64,000 bases of DNA from Bugula neritina. Its lineage: Eukaryota; Bryozoa; Gymnolaemata; Cheilostomatida; Bugulidae. Positions 24,998 to 36,971 of the stretch are shown here, piece after piece. The DNA is taken from the NCBI GenBank assembly GCA_964035545.1, contig OZ037771.1, positions 6,986,690 to 7,050,689 on the forward strand, given 5' to 3'. Under the pieces are notes generated by a model. That model was not told where the DNA came from and did not search any database. It was given only the letters and a program-made list of their open reading frames with translations. The position numbers and the translations under genes are program-made. Each line of letters opens with the position of its first letter. Position 1 is the first letter of the stretch.

Positions 24998-27230
24998 ATG
25001 ATTAAAATATCTGCCCTATTGATGTGCTTATGTGGCTTTTCACACTGTCATCTAATAGAAACTACTTTGTTCACAAACCACCACAGTATGGGTCGTGAGA
25101 ACTATGTGTTGAGTGATTTGTGTTATGACCCAACCCGCAGAGATGTGGTGTTTGCCACTGTGAAACATGGCATCATCAAGTTTGACTGGAGTGTCTCTGC
25201 AAACAGTGCTACTGCTTCAGTATATGCTGGGGGTCTTTCATCTGGTAAGAAACTTGTAATATAATCATGTGTTGTATTATATTATTGTAGCTATGTACAA
25301 TATTTTAGATGAAAGCTATGAAAAGCTTTCAGCTAAATAACTAATTTTTAATGTATATCCCTTTCATGCCCAGTGTCCGCATATTTGGCCACCACTTGTA
25401 TAGTGTACAAAGTGACTCATAAAAAAGTCATGCATGAAAAGGATATGTAATATGTTTTCAATTTCTCTGTACTATTCATCCCTATTCCTATATATGCAAT
25501 AAAATAAAGTTATATTTGTAGACTGACTGAAAAATTTTGCCTGCATTTAGTATAACACTTTTTTGCATAAATTCAATGGTGAGAGCATATTTTAATAATA
25601 GAATATTTTATTAAACAGGGTTTGCTGATGATGTTGGTTCGTACGCAAAATTCAATGAACCAAAAGGCTGCACACCATTTGGAAATGTCATTGCGGTTGC
25701 TGACAAAAGAAATGATGCAATAAGACTAGTAGACCCAGTTACTGAAACTGTCAGCACATTGATCTCTGAAGGAGCTTCTGGTCATACTGATGGACCATAT
25801 ATTCCAGGAAGGGCAACTTCCCAAAGTGGAGTGCACATACCAGTTTATGTGTGTGCTATTAATTCTACTCATCTCATAGTTGGCTATCACAACACAAAGG
25901 TGAAACTGGTAGATACCATTAGGGAAGTCATTTCTACTATACTCCAAGTTAGCTTTATCTCGGTAAGCACAAAAAATTGATGCAGAGGTTTATCAAGATC
26001 TTACAAATATTGTTATTTATTTATCTAGCTTTTGAAAATTTTAGAACCAAATCGCACAAATATTATTATAGTTTTTATTGTTATTATTTTGTAGAGTTCT
26101 TTCATTTCCTATAGTTGCAGATACTTGATGATTGTGCTCATAAGTTATTATTGCTTTATAGTTCATGCACATTTTTATGGATTATTCGTTCACTGGGCTC
26201 TACGTTACTACTGAAGAAAATGATGCCAACTTCCAGATCTATCACTTCCCTTTGGAAGATTTATACGATGGAAGTGCAGAATTTTCAGCTGCTTATTTGC
26301 AAGTAGAATATGCAGCTACAACGAGTAGGTTTAGTGAAGCAACTGATATATGCTCTCATAACATAATATGGATCAACACTTTGTATGATATAACATAATT
26401 TCAAAATCATACATGATATAAGAGACTATGATTATATTCATGTTGATAAACTATTTTTAGAAGGTGTTGATTTCATAAAGAATGGAAACAAACAAGAGTC
26501 AGTTCTAGGAATCTGTTTAACAAGTTGGGCAGCAGATGTCGGAAACTATTTGCTGCTTTCAAATGACTATTCGTAAGTTTATTTGCAGTGGAATTTTTTC
26601 TAAGAAAGCTCAAAAATAATATGTCAAACTTTGTATGACTGATACTTTATATAATGCAAAGAGCAGCATGCAGGGTTTTATGTTATACATTGTTTTTAGT
26701 AACTACTGCTTTTATAGTTATCCAATTGACAAATGTGAAGTGTGCTTTGCAATGTTCATTCTTGTTGATGGAATAGCTTCGTGTTGCTACATGTTTTGTT
26801 AAACATATTTCTTATTTTCTAATTTTTCCATATATACAATTAGTTGTATTATTATTTTCAATATTATTTCTATAAAACTCAAATTGTGTTTGTGCATGGG
26901 TGCAAATAGGATTTATAAAACTTAAAACCATCACATCATATGTTTTAGAACTTTTAATGCGTTATTTATTTAAACTGTTACAGATTTACTTTTTTTTATC
27001 ATTATGTTTGGTTCTAGAAACAAGGAGATGACTGTGATATACAAGAATGATTATTCTACTGAAACTTACACTATGTTTGAACTACCTGCTGGCATTACTC
27101 TCGTCCCAGAAAACACTGACTATATTTATGTTGCTGACAAGTATGAGTTAAAAAGATTATCTGCAGGTAAATGCAAAATCTTTCTGTTATATTGTATCAA
27201 AATGCACACACTCGGGCGCATACACATACA

Positions 27231-27269
<39 letters not shown>

Positions 27270-28973
27270 GCACCTAGAGGCCTATAATATATTGAGCAGA
27301 GAAAAATAATGCGTGGGTCATTTTACTTAATTAATTATTGCATGCTGAAAATCTATAGTTTTTAGCCATTTTTCACAATTTAGCTAGTATTGAACATGGC
27401 TTTTGCTCAAAATTAGTAAAATATCAATAAATACATTTAAAGTAATCAAGGCTTTTTTTAATTTTGCTTTATTTTCTATGTTTCTTCCTAATTATTTAGC
27501 TACTTTTGATTGCGGAATGTTATGTTTTTTTCGTAACGGTCCGCGATTCAAATTGGCTAAATATATAGGAGAAAACTAGGGAAATTAAACTAAATTAAGA
27601 ACCTTGATTATTTAGGTGTATTTATTAATATTCTACTGGTTTTGAGCAAAACCCCATGTTCATTAGCAGCTAAAATGTGAAAAATAGCTAAAAACCAGAG
27701 ACTTCCAGCATGTACTAAATTAAGTAAGATGATTGTGTTCATTATTTATAACAATACATTAAATGTAGAATGACGGAACAAAGGTTTACTCACACTTGGA
27801 ATTTTATTTTTTGTCAGATGGAATAGTACCACCAGACCTTAATCACAGTGACACAACCACTACCACAACTACTGTACCAACTACCACAACTACTGTACCA
27901 ACTACCACAACTACCGTACCAATTACCACAACTACTGTGCCAGCTACTACAACTACTGTACCATCTACTACAACTACTGTACCAACTACCACAACTACTG
28001 TACCAACTACCACAACTACTGTACCAACTACCACAACTACTGTACCAACTACCACAACTACTGTACCAACTACTACAACTACTGTATCAACTACCACAAC
28101 TACTGTACCAACTACTACAACTACTGTACCAACTACTACAACTACTGTACCAACTGCCACAGCTACTGTACCAACTACCACAACTACTGTACCAACTACC
28201 ACAACTACTGTACCAACTACTACAACTGCTTCACTGACCCCTAAAGCTGAAACAACACCAAAACCTGTCAGTTCTACAGAATCCGAAATTTATGAAGATG
28301 ATATTTTCATCACTAGGCCAGGTTAGAAAGCTTATTTTGCTTTTCAAGTCAACATACAGGAATAAATAACATCTCATATAATTTAAAAAAAAAACTTCTG
28401 CACATTATTGTTGACTAAAATTACATATTTGTGTACCGATTTGTCTGAAAAAGTTGCAATTTATTCACCACTATCTTAGCTGGAACCGTGGTTGTCACTG
28501 TTCCGGCTGCAGACGGAAAACAATGCCCAGAGGATTCCCTGGAGTTATTCTCAGTCATAGTTGAGAATGCTGAAGTTTGCTCTATTTACTGTTTGAACGC
28601 TCAGCGTTGCAACAGCTTTGGCTTTAACACGTCAACAGGTAAATATTGACTATTGTAGAGAAAGTAATAGTCAACAAAAAGTGATGTTTTATGAAAGAAA
28701 TTATTATTTATTTAAGATAGGTACTGTCAAGAAGCTCAAAATTTAATATCAATTGGGTAAACTCACTCAAAGCCCTAATCTTATGGTTATGATATTATAT
28801 TTCTATTTACACTTTCAAGCCTACAAGTTATTATATGAATTTTAGATCAATAAAATAATAATTTGATTTAATGTTTAGGAAAGTGCAAGTTACTAGAGTT
28901 GTCTCATCAATCTAGGAATTATGCAATGGGGAACAGTTATGACACGTGCTATAGAGCAGAAATAAAAATGTAG
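24998..28973 (+). CDS. Secreted NHL-type beta-propeller protein with mucin-like TTTTTVP repeats and PAN/Apple-like C-terminus (copy B), 8 exons, 590 aa
   Basis: Exons: 24998-25244, 25619-25962, 26162-26324, 26461-26572, 27018-27166, 27818-28321, 28480-28638, 28879-28973; phases agree (1,773 nt with stop). The protein starts with a signal peptide (MIKISALLMCLCGFSHC). Residues about 40-340 are NHL-like blades; the clearest is GFADDVGSYAKFNEPKGC followed by VADKRNDAIRLVDP and VSTLISEG, close to the NHL consensus. Exon 6 encodes about 18 heptads of the type VPTTTTT (about 350-480), a mucin-like O-glycosylation region. Exons 7-8 form the Cys-rich PAN/Apple-like module (KQCPEDSLE, EVCSIYCLNAQRCNSFGF, GKCKL). 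Exon 1 corresponds to exons 1+2 of copy A, so one intron differs. The last exon is partly duplicated at 44,247. Role unknown; likely extracellular. Confidence 0.86.
25354..25448. mobile_element. Possible short MITE-like inverted-repeat element
   Basis: atatccctttcatgc at the left and gcatgaaaaggatatg at the right form an imperfect terminal inverted repeat enclosing about 65 bp. It lies in intron 1 of copy B. The short length and single copy make this tentative. Confidence 0.45.
27231..27270. repeat. (CA)n microsatellite
   Basis: About 20 CA units in intron 5 of NHL/PAN copy B. Confidence 0.95.
27315..27735. mobile_element. Fold-back (palindromic) element, copy 1
   Basis: The left half (tcattttacttaatt, tttttagccatttttcacaa, gaacatggcttttgctcaaa) is the imperfect reverse complement of the right half (ttttgagcaaaaccccatgt, gaaaaatagctaaaaacc, taaattaagtaagatga). 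A related element lies at 48,834-49,190. It is in intron 5 of copy B. It has no coding capacity. Confidence 0.85.
27859..28230 (+). repeat. Coding 21-bp minisatellite (ValProThr5 heptads)
   Basis: Near-identical 21-nt units (actaccacaactactgtacc type) in frame within exon 6. Variation is mostly at third positions (acc/act), with a few replacements such as Ile, Ser and Ala, consistent with selection keeping Thr and Pro. Confidence 0.95.
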
Positions 28974-30177
28974 TCAACAGCTAGTGCTAGCAGGTAAAGT
29001 TCTCAAATGTATTTTGTTGAGCATATATGATATTCTTTCTGACTACTAATCATTTAGTGTTATAGGTGTTTAAAATAATTGATGGAACATAACAGTTTCA
29101 ATTATTTGTATTTAAAAATACAAAATAAATATATGTGAAATACATGGCTATATAGTATATATTATATGTTAATTTTATTTTGCAAATTATCAATAGTTTA
29201 AATTAGATTTGCTTTAAAGAAGTTACAGTGTCTGAGTCATAATATGTACTTTTTTCAGTTTTTGCTAAAAAATATAATTTTTAAAAATTTCTGTCGATAT
29301 GTTCTGTTGCTTATTTAAAAAAATTTCTTTAACTTCAGATGTAACTTTTTTAATTAATTATATTCTACTTAAAAACAAGCAGATTTTGAAATAAAAATTT
29401 GGTTTCAAAAAGCACTCTGAATTTTCTCAGATGAGAATAGAGTTTCAAATTCCTGGAACAGTGTTGAATGAATTGCACAATATAGGTATTTTTCATATGC
29501 TAATTATATCTTATGAAATATAAAATTTATAATATAAATACTCTGATACTGTGCAGCATGTTTAGATTATGCAGCAAACATTACTCATCAAATTAGTTTT
29601 TAAATTTAAAAGTTCCTTTAATATGTGGGAAACGTTTTATTTTCAAAATTAAAATCTTTTTTTTCCAGACTCGCAATGCATAATAAAAACAGGTGTTAAA
29701 TCTAATCAGAAATATGTATTATACAATAATATAATATGCATATTTATGTTGCATGGAGCAATATATCCCATGAAGTTGTTACTTTATATATACATACAAA
29801 TTAAACTAAAATAAAAGCCAGCATAGATATAAATCAGTCCACAAGGAGATTGGTGCCAACATTTAAAATTTTTTTATTATCTTATCTATTCGATCATTGT
29901 CTTATAAATCATATCATGATAGCAATCCTAGTAATACAAATAACAATGAGCATTATTCATGGTAATAAAAATAATGTAAAATTTTGATTACTAATATTTG
30001 ATAGTCATTGCTTTTTATGACCAAAAATAAATTAATCAATATTATTATATTAAAGAAAAAACGGCATACATTTATAGTAAAAAATATATTTTTATATAAT
30101 ATTTGCTTGAAAAACTATCTAAAAATTTTTAAACATGATACGAATGTTAAACACACCGCTGCTCAAACTAGGAGTTG
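28974..30177. other. Convergent 3' intergenic region
   Basis: 3' flanks of copy B (+) and Otop-A (-) face each other here. A TTTATT at 29,873-29,878 could serve Otop-A on the minus strand as AATAAA. About 900 bp in the middle (29,035-29,925) are absent from the duplicate at 44,370. Confidence 0.6.
29124..29129 (+). promoter_or_regulatory. Candidate polyadenylation signal AATAAA
   Basis: AATAAA about 150 nt after the stop codon of NHL/PAN copy B. Confidence 0.5.
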
Positions 30178-33100
30178 TCAGCTAATGATTTTATCAACAA
30201 GTTCGAGGATCATATGAACTGAATGAAACCTATAGAACAGAACTAATGGATATGTCGTCTGAGTAATTGCAGTCCAAGTGGTCTCGCTAAATACTAGGGT
30301 CTTTGTTTTGCTTAATTTCAAAAAGAAGTGACCTTCAATAAAGCTGTCTGTCACCCATTTGAAAAAATTGCACGCACATAAATACCATAAGGATTGGAGG
30401 AAAACCTTTTGTTTCTTTGTAGTCAAATAGTTAAGATCAATAGGCAAATGGTTATTAACATTTTCTTTCATGATTAAAATAAGTAACGTCTGCATTGCTA
30501 TTTGCACAATGTCAATGGTATCAGTGAAGAAATTCAAATAGCTAACTTCTTTCAGCATACTTATATTGTCTATGTATGACTCGGTCTGATTATCAACTTG
30601 TTTCATCATAAGATCAACAGACTTTTCGTTAAAAGCAGCTGATGCGACGATAATTCCAAAGTACAGGTAGATAAACTCCCCGGTTGTTGCCACCAACAAA
30701 AGAATTGTCTCTGAATGCAGCCGCTTGCTCTGTAAAGTAAGAAAACATCAATGAGGTGGTAATTAGCTGTTCAAAAGTTTGTTTTTGAGAAAATCAAAGA
30801 AATAAATTAAAAAAATAGTGTTAAATGAATTATTCAAATATGTAGCTAATTACTGCAGTTGTAAGAGGTATTGCCAGTCAACTGTATTGTTTACCTGGGG
30901 CTTAACTTTTCCATAAATGATAGCTGTAGCTGTTCCAGTTACACCAAGTAAAAGGCAGTAGTAGACCAACCGTGCCCAATAAAAGTACGTAACAAGTTCC
31001 TTCAACAAAGCTGAATCATCACATACCACCTCCAGTATGATCAAAGCTATTGATAGTAATATAGCTAGGTTGAAACCAAATGTTGTAGTCGCTATGTTTG
31101 TTGTTGCTGGCGAGGGCACTTCTACAGTGGAAATTGCGTCAGCAGTAACTTCCGAGTTTGTATCAGAACTTAGAGATGGTTGAGTAGGTGCAGATATTGA
31201 TTGAGTCTCATCTGAATATGAAGACGGCATACTTAAAGTGGACTGGGAGGCTTCAAGTTCATTATTGGCTAAACCTGTACCACCTGGTTGGTCTGTTCCA
31301 CCATATGTGTTGCTCCTTGCTGATGGGTTTATAAGTGGTGTGTTTGGCTCATCGACTTCTAGCTCATCGTTAGTCGATTCTTCTTGTCTACAATTTTATG
31401 ACTTTCAAATTGTTTAAAACTACACAAAGAGTTTACTATATAAAAAAAGTTAAGATTTATCTAGCTCTTATAGGTGCTTTGTGGCATATGATTAATGATC
31501 TAATATATTCTTATAACAATTATCTATCTTTTGATAAGAAGCATAAAGTTATTTAATGTATAAGCAAAGTGCGTTAATTTCTCATTTTTTCTGTAAGGAT
31601 TGAACTTGCTTACCCTTCTTGGCATATAAACTTTGCACACGACATATTCCAGCCAGTGGTGTTTTTGATGCTTCGGTCTTCTGTAAAAATAGAAACAAAG
31701 TTGAATAACTAAATGAGAAATAATAAGATGATTGCTTTAATTGCGCTATTTAAAGCGACATAACTAACAATTAACTGTGGGTAAATTGCTTCTATTATTT
31801 GGGTAGCCTAATGAACACTACCTATATAACACCTGTACGGTTTATATATGTAATAGTATGCAACTTTACTTGAATTCTCTTTTCAAAGAGCATGGTCAGA
31901 AGCATTCCCACTGCCACTAGACAGAACTCCATGTCAAACGGATAAAAGTACGGCTCTACGCTGATTATTGCTTTTTTCAACTCTGTTGATCCATTCAGGC
32001 AATTGTGAAGTAATGCCATGTTTTCTAACTCTGTGGAAAATGTTCTTAGCTCATAGTTTTGATCTATAGTCTGTGAAGGAAGCTTTTCCTGTAGTACAAT
32101 TCAATTTAAGATCAATAACTTGGCTCAAAAGAAATTAATTAAGATTTTCATGCTAGAAATTTGGAGAACGTACCAACTTAGCAAATTATTGGCTAAGTTT
32201 ACTTATAATTTATAAATTTTCACTTAATCACAGTTATTAAATTTCAGAACATTCGGTAGCTTAAAGCGTCAAAGTGTTCAAGAATGTGCCTTTTATGCAA
32301 ATGCCAATAATGGCTGAAACTAAATAAGATGAATTGTGTAGTTAAAATACAAAGAACTTATAGGATATAAAAATATATCATTGTTAAAATGCCTATACAG
32401 ACCTTGGTTTCCTGGAGGAACGTAAAGATGTAAAGAGAGGCATTTGCAGCCATTATCATCAAGATGCAAAGCTTGCTTGCTTTGGAAACAGCCTGACAGC
32501 CTTTGTATTTGATAAGAAATGACATCTAAAATTAAAGCGAACAGGTGAGACCCGAATGATTTGGTTTATAAATACCATATTAAGCCTATACAGTATATAC
32601 ATTTGTGGAAACTGAATTGCCCTATATTATACAACTGGTTTATTGAAAATTTCTACCAAGAAAAAAGAATACTTTATTCAGAAAAATAAATGAAAAAAAG
32701 AAAAAACAACAAACTTGTTGGCATTTGTAAATTTTATTTGACACGTTCTTATAATTGAGTATATAGTTCAGGCTGCCTGTTAAAGTATAAAGTTGTAAGT
32801 AGAACATTTAGAATTAACTTTAAATATATGCAATTATTCTTTTTTATAGGTTTTTCAAAGAAACAAATTTGGTCAAAGGATTAATTTCATCAAAGTTTCC
32901 TGCATTATATATGCAAAAAATAACTCAGGAAAAATTATTATATTAGGCCACTTTTTCAGTCTATTTTAGTGTATGATGAACAAGAATAACCTGTTCTTTA
33001 AGTTATCAAAGTTTATAAGCAATTGATTTTTATATAACTTAAAATTACTTTCCCGAAAATATAAAATAAAGTTATATATAAAGTGTATTATCTTATTGTC

Positions 33101-34112
33101 GCAATATGACTTTTAGATTTTACATTCAAGACAATAGAAACCAACACCTCTTTTGCACAAGATCAAAATGATAATATAAAACCATAAGGCGAGCAACATT
33201 AGTTTTCATTTTTTGGGCAGCTTTGAGAAGGAGGTGTAATAACAAAAGATAGGAAAAAAATATGTTATATAAATGCAAATAGATTAGAAATCCATCAAAA
33301 GAGGTTATCTTTTAAGATAATCTAAGAACTTAGGTAATTAAATTGAAATTGCTCTACTACTGCACCTAAATGAATTATATAATGGGCAGTCACCTGTTTA
33401 GTAGCAAAAATAGCTGTTATCCTAACCTGGATTATTATAGAGAAAGATTTGAAAACGTCTAGAGTACTAGACACGTCATTCTCATAAACAAGTGCACGGA
33501 ATTTCCCCAACACCTTCCAAGGCACCGTCTGGTTTACATCTAGTTTGGTCACATTTCGATACGCACCAGCACATTGCACCTCTGCAGCCATTTCTATTAG
33601 GTTGATTATAATTGCACAAATTCCAAAAATATATAGTCCAACATATGGGACATATTGGTACCGGTGCTTTCTTTCTTGCTCACTGGTGGAACTCAGTCTG
33701 AGCTTGACAACACCTAGATTTTACAATTTACACATTAAAGTTTTATTTATAATTGATGTTTTCGGTTGCAATTGAAGTTGTGTTTTGTATAACGGAAGAC
33801 GGCATGGAAAAATATCAATTCTTCGTTGCTAGTTAAACTGAAGTATACTACATGAAAAAGTTTTATAACTTATATTTTATATGAAAAGTTGTTATAACCT
33901 ATACTCAATGGGAGTTTAATAGAATCATACATACCTGAGAGTATAAGGAATATAGAAATTAAGCCGAGGGATACCAGAACGATTAAGTAGAGATGTACAT
34001 CTGCCGTAGTGATGACTTCAAATATACTCAGCCATTGGGTTAGAGTCAACGTGAGACCAATGCAGAGCAGGTTTAGTAATACTAGTATAGCTGTTAAAGA
34101 AAACTGGTTCAT
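30178..34112 (-). pseudogene. Otopetrin-like proton channel gene Otop-A, 7 exons; one-base frameshift relative to Otop-B
   Basis: Exons on the minus strand (high to low): 33935-34112, 33427-33713, 32403-32525, 31870-32088, 31614-31680, 30895-31387, 30178-30729. Twelve predicted TM helices, two in exon 1 and four in exon 7, match otopetrins, plasma-membrane proton channels. Diagnostic stretches are YFYPFDMEFCLVAVG (helix 6) and the last helix PLVLFYRFHSVHMILEL, close to the otopetrin P-x-x-x-F-(Y/F)-R-(F/M)-H-S signature. Exon 4 ends aga att caa then gtaaag (phase 0), whereas Otop-B has aga aat tca a and is phase 1 as exon 5 requires. Without that base exons 5-6 run into a stop. It could be a real lesion or an assembly error in this A/T run; apart from it the gene looks intact (about 639 aa). 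Confidence 0.75.
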
Positions 34113-36971
34113 GTTGAATCTAAGACTATTCTTTACGCTGTATGCAAAACCGTTCCAGTCTGAAGAAAAGCCAGTACATGCATGAATGTAGCAGTACTAA
34201 TGCGTGAGCGTTTACACTGACAGCTGAGACTGCCTTTAAATACAAGAGTTAGCAGCCTATATGGTCACATGTTTTTAAAAAGTTATTGGGAAGTAAGGAA
34301 TTAGTGTCACTACACTGATTATGTTATCAGCAGCAAATAATTGTGATTGACAATAAAATGACTCACTAATGCCATAATGCTAGTCTGTATGAGTTGTTGA
34401 TAGAGGTCATTGATAATAATAGTATCTCTTAGATAGCAATATACACAATGTCTTTTACAATTAAAGTGATACTTGATTGGCTCTAATCAAGTAGGAAATA
34501 TAAAGGCAACATGAAAGCAAGTACAAAACTTGTGTAAAATGAGCATAAAATCAGTGCAAAGTAAAATTATATGATTCAATAGGATCAGTCAATATTACGC
34601 TTTTCAGCAATATGTGTTTATAAAAGTTACCAGCTGTAAAACACAAATTTTACAGGTAAAATCTGCGCACAATGAAATTGATGATGTGACTTATACTCAT
34701 GTTATTAGATAAGTTACATTGTGTTAACTATGAGGAAGCTGTAACACTTACTTTATGATAGCTATGTTATAATAGTCCAATGACAAACTGTTATATAATT
34801 GATGCATTTACTTTTACTATACTCAAACATTGTTAATAGTCTATAGAGGTATAGCAGAGCAGTGTTTTAGCTTAGTTGATATCATTATTGCCAAGTTCTC
34901 CTGAAAGTTTCGCTTATTTTTATAGCATTTATTGTAGGGTTTAGTGAAGCCATAACTCTCACATTTTTTTCTCACCTGTCTCAGCTTTGTCCTGTTCGAG
35001 TAGCGAGTCAGTACAGCCACAGTGATGCTAAATTATGCTAAACGTACTAAAACAGTTGTATAAATGTTTCTAATACATGTATAAAAATTCATATGCATTT
35101 ATGATATACATATGTATGCAGTATATGATTAATATGGGTATAAATTATCTGCATGTATAAGCCATAAGTGTTTTACTACCCGTATGTATATAGCACATGC
35201 AGGCATTTGAATGCCTACACATATGAATATATTGTTACACATATTTGTGATGGAACTGGCAGGCCAAACTCAACTCAAATCGAATTTGAACCCAAAAAAG
35301 GCTAACTTCACTCATGAAATATTTCATGCAGTAAAAGAAGTTGTATTCTCTTAGATCTCACAACAAAAACAACCTATCAACAGGAGTTGTCTGTCTCCTG
35401 ACATCTACGAAAAAATAAGCAGGGAAGTTATGTCACCTTTGTTGTTGGATAGTCTAGAAAACTAGAAGTAAAATCATCAAAATTTTGATTTATGATTTAT
35501 TCGAAAGATCATTGCTTTCCTCAATAAGAAATGTCTTTTTTTACATAATTGTCTATTTGAAAAAGTAAATATGAGATTTGGAGTATACTAAGCATTTGCA
35601 CTACTGTCTATATAATTCAACTATTCTGACTCATAAAAGTTGGTAAACAGATAGTTTTTGCCAATGAAGGCGGAAAAAATCAAACAAGCTCAGCACACGC
35701 CAGTTTATCATCTCAAATAAATTATTTTTCACATTCAAACATAACATACTAATGTCATATTATACTAAACCACATATGCTGGTAAAACAGCAAGATGTTT
35801 TGATATTTGCATATACCCAATAAACCATCTAAGAATTGCTTTTCTCTCAATTATTTTAAGAAGAACATTGTAAGAACAGTAGAGCCTTTGATGTTTAAAA
35901 ACTAGTGCATAGTAAAGTCCTGAAATGCACTCCTAATTGTAATTTAGTTGAAGGTAGAAAACCCTAGTCAAGTTGCAGTTTCATTTTATTATTATTAAGT
36001 TTTGAAGCATTTCTTTAGTTGTATGCCATCATAAGGAAGTCAAATAGGTTTTTATATCATATAAAGTGTTGATGTTCTATGAGGATCGAGGAAGGGGGGG
36101 GGGAACTGGTCATGTGACTATTGATAGTTGACCCCTTGCCTGTAGGGAATGTAGAATCTGCCAATTGTTGACCTTTATGTAAGGTCAACAGAAGGAACGA
36201 CAGTAAATTAATGCAGTATTTGTTATTTTCAATATTATTATTTATGAGAGCGATATCAAATGTCTACGTTGTTTATTGCTTTATATATTATATTATTGCG
36301 TTATTATGCTATATAAAACAGTCTAGAATGTTACCTACCAGCAAAGTTAATGTCCTTGCTATCTAGGAATCGGAATTGATGTATTCAAGTGTTAGTTCAC
36401 TCACGTTGACTTTTTAAAATCTAGACCACATACATGTATATGTTTATCTTTGAAAATCAAGGTTGCAGATAAATATCAGAAGCAAATATAGCTTTGCCTG
36501 ATAAACATATATCATGCTTTCACTAAAAACAAAGAGGTTACCTATCTTGTCTTTGTCTTTCTACAAACAAATTATTTCTGTCGAAGTAAGTTTTTGAAAC
36601 AAATCTTGTAAAATTTTCAGTATTTTTTAATGACCAGTGCAATCAATTATTTATTTGGTTAGTATAATTGTGCAGAAAACAAAATATCAATGATTTGAAA
36701 TAGGCTACTATTAAAACAATAATGCTGCTCTATTACAGCCATAAGCGGGATGCATATAGTAGATTCATGCAAATTAACGTACATATGTATAAATATACTA
36801 TATACACATAAATTAAATAATGTATGCATAGGCATGACTCATAAAACCAAAATTGCACATGATACGGTGAAATAAAACGTTTGATCATGCATTAGGCATC
36901 TCACATGATTATTCAAAACATGATACTTTATTTTGAGCACTTAAATAGTTTTTTGCTTGAAAACTACTCAC
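34113..36971. other. Intergenic spacer of duplication unit 1
   Basis: AT-rich spacer upstream of Otop-A and downstream of Otop-D. It matches 47,974-52,300 of unit 2 over its whole length, apart from insertions in unit 2. No coding sequence seen. Confidence 0.75.
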
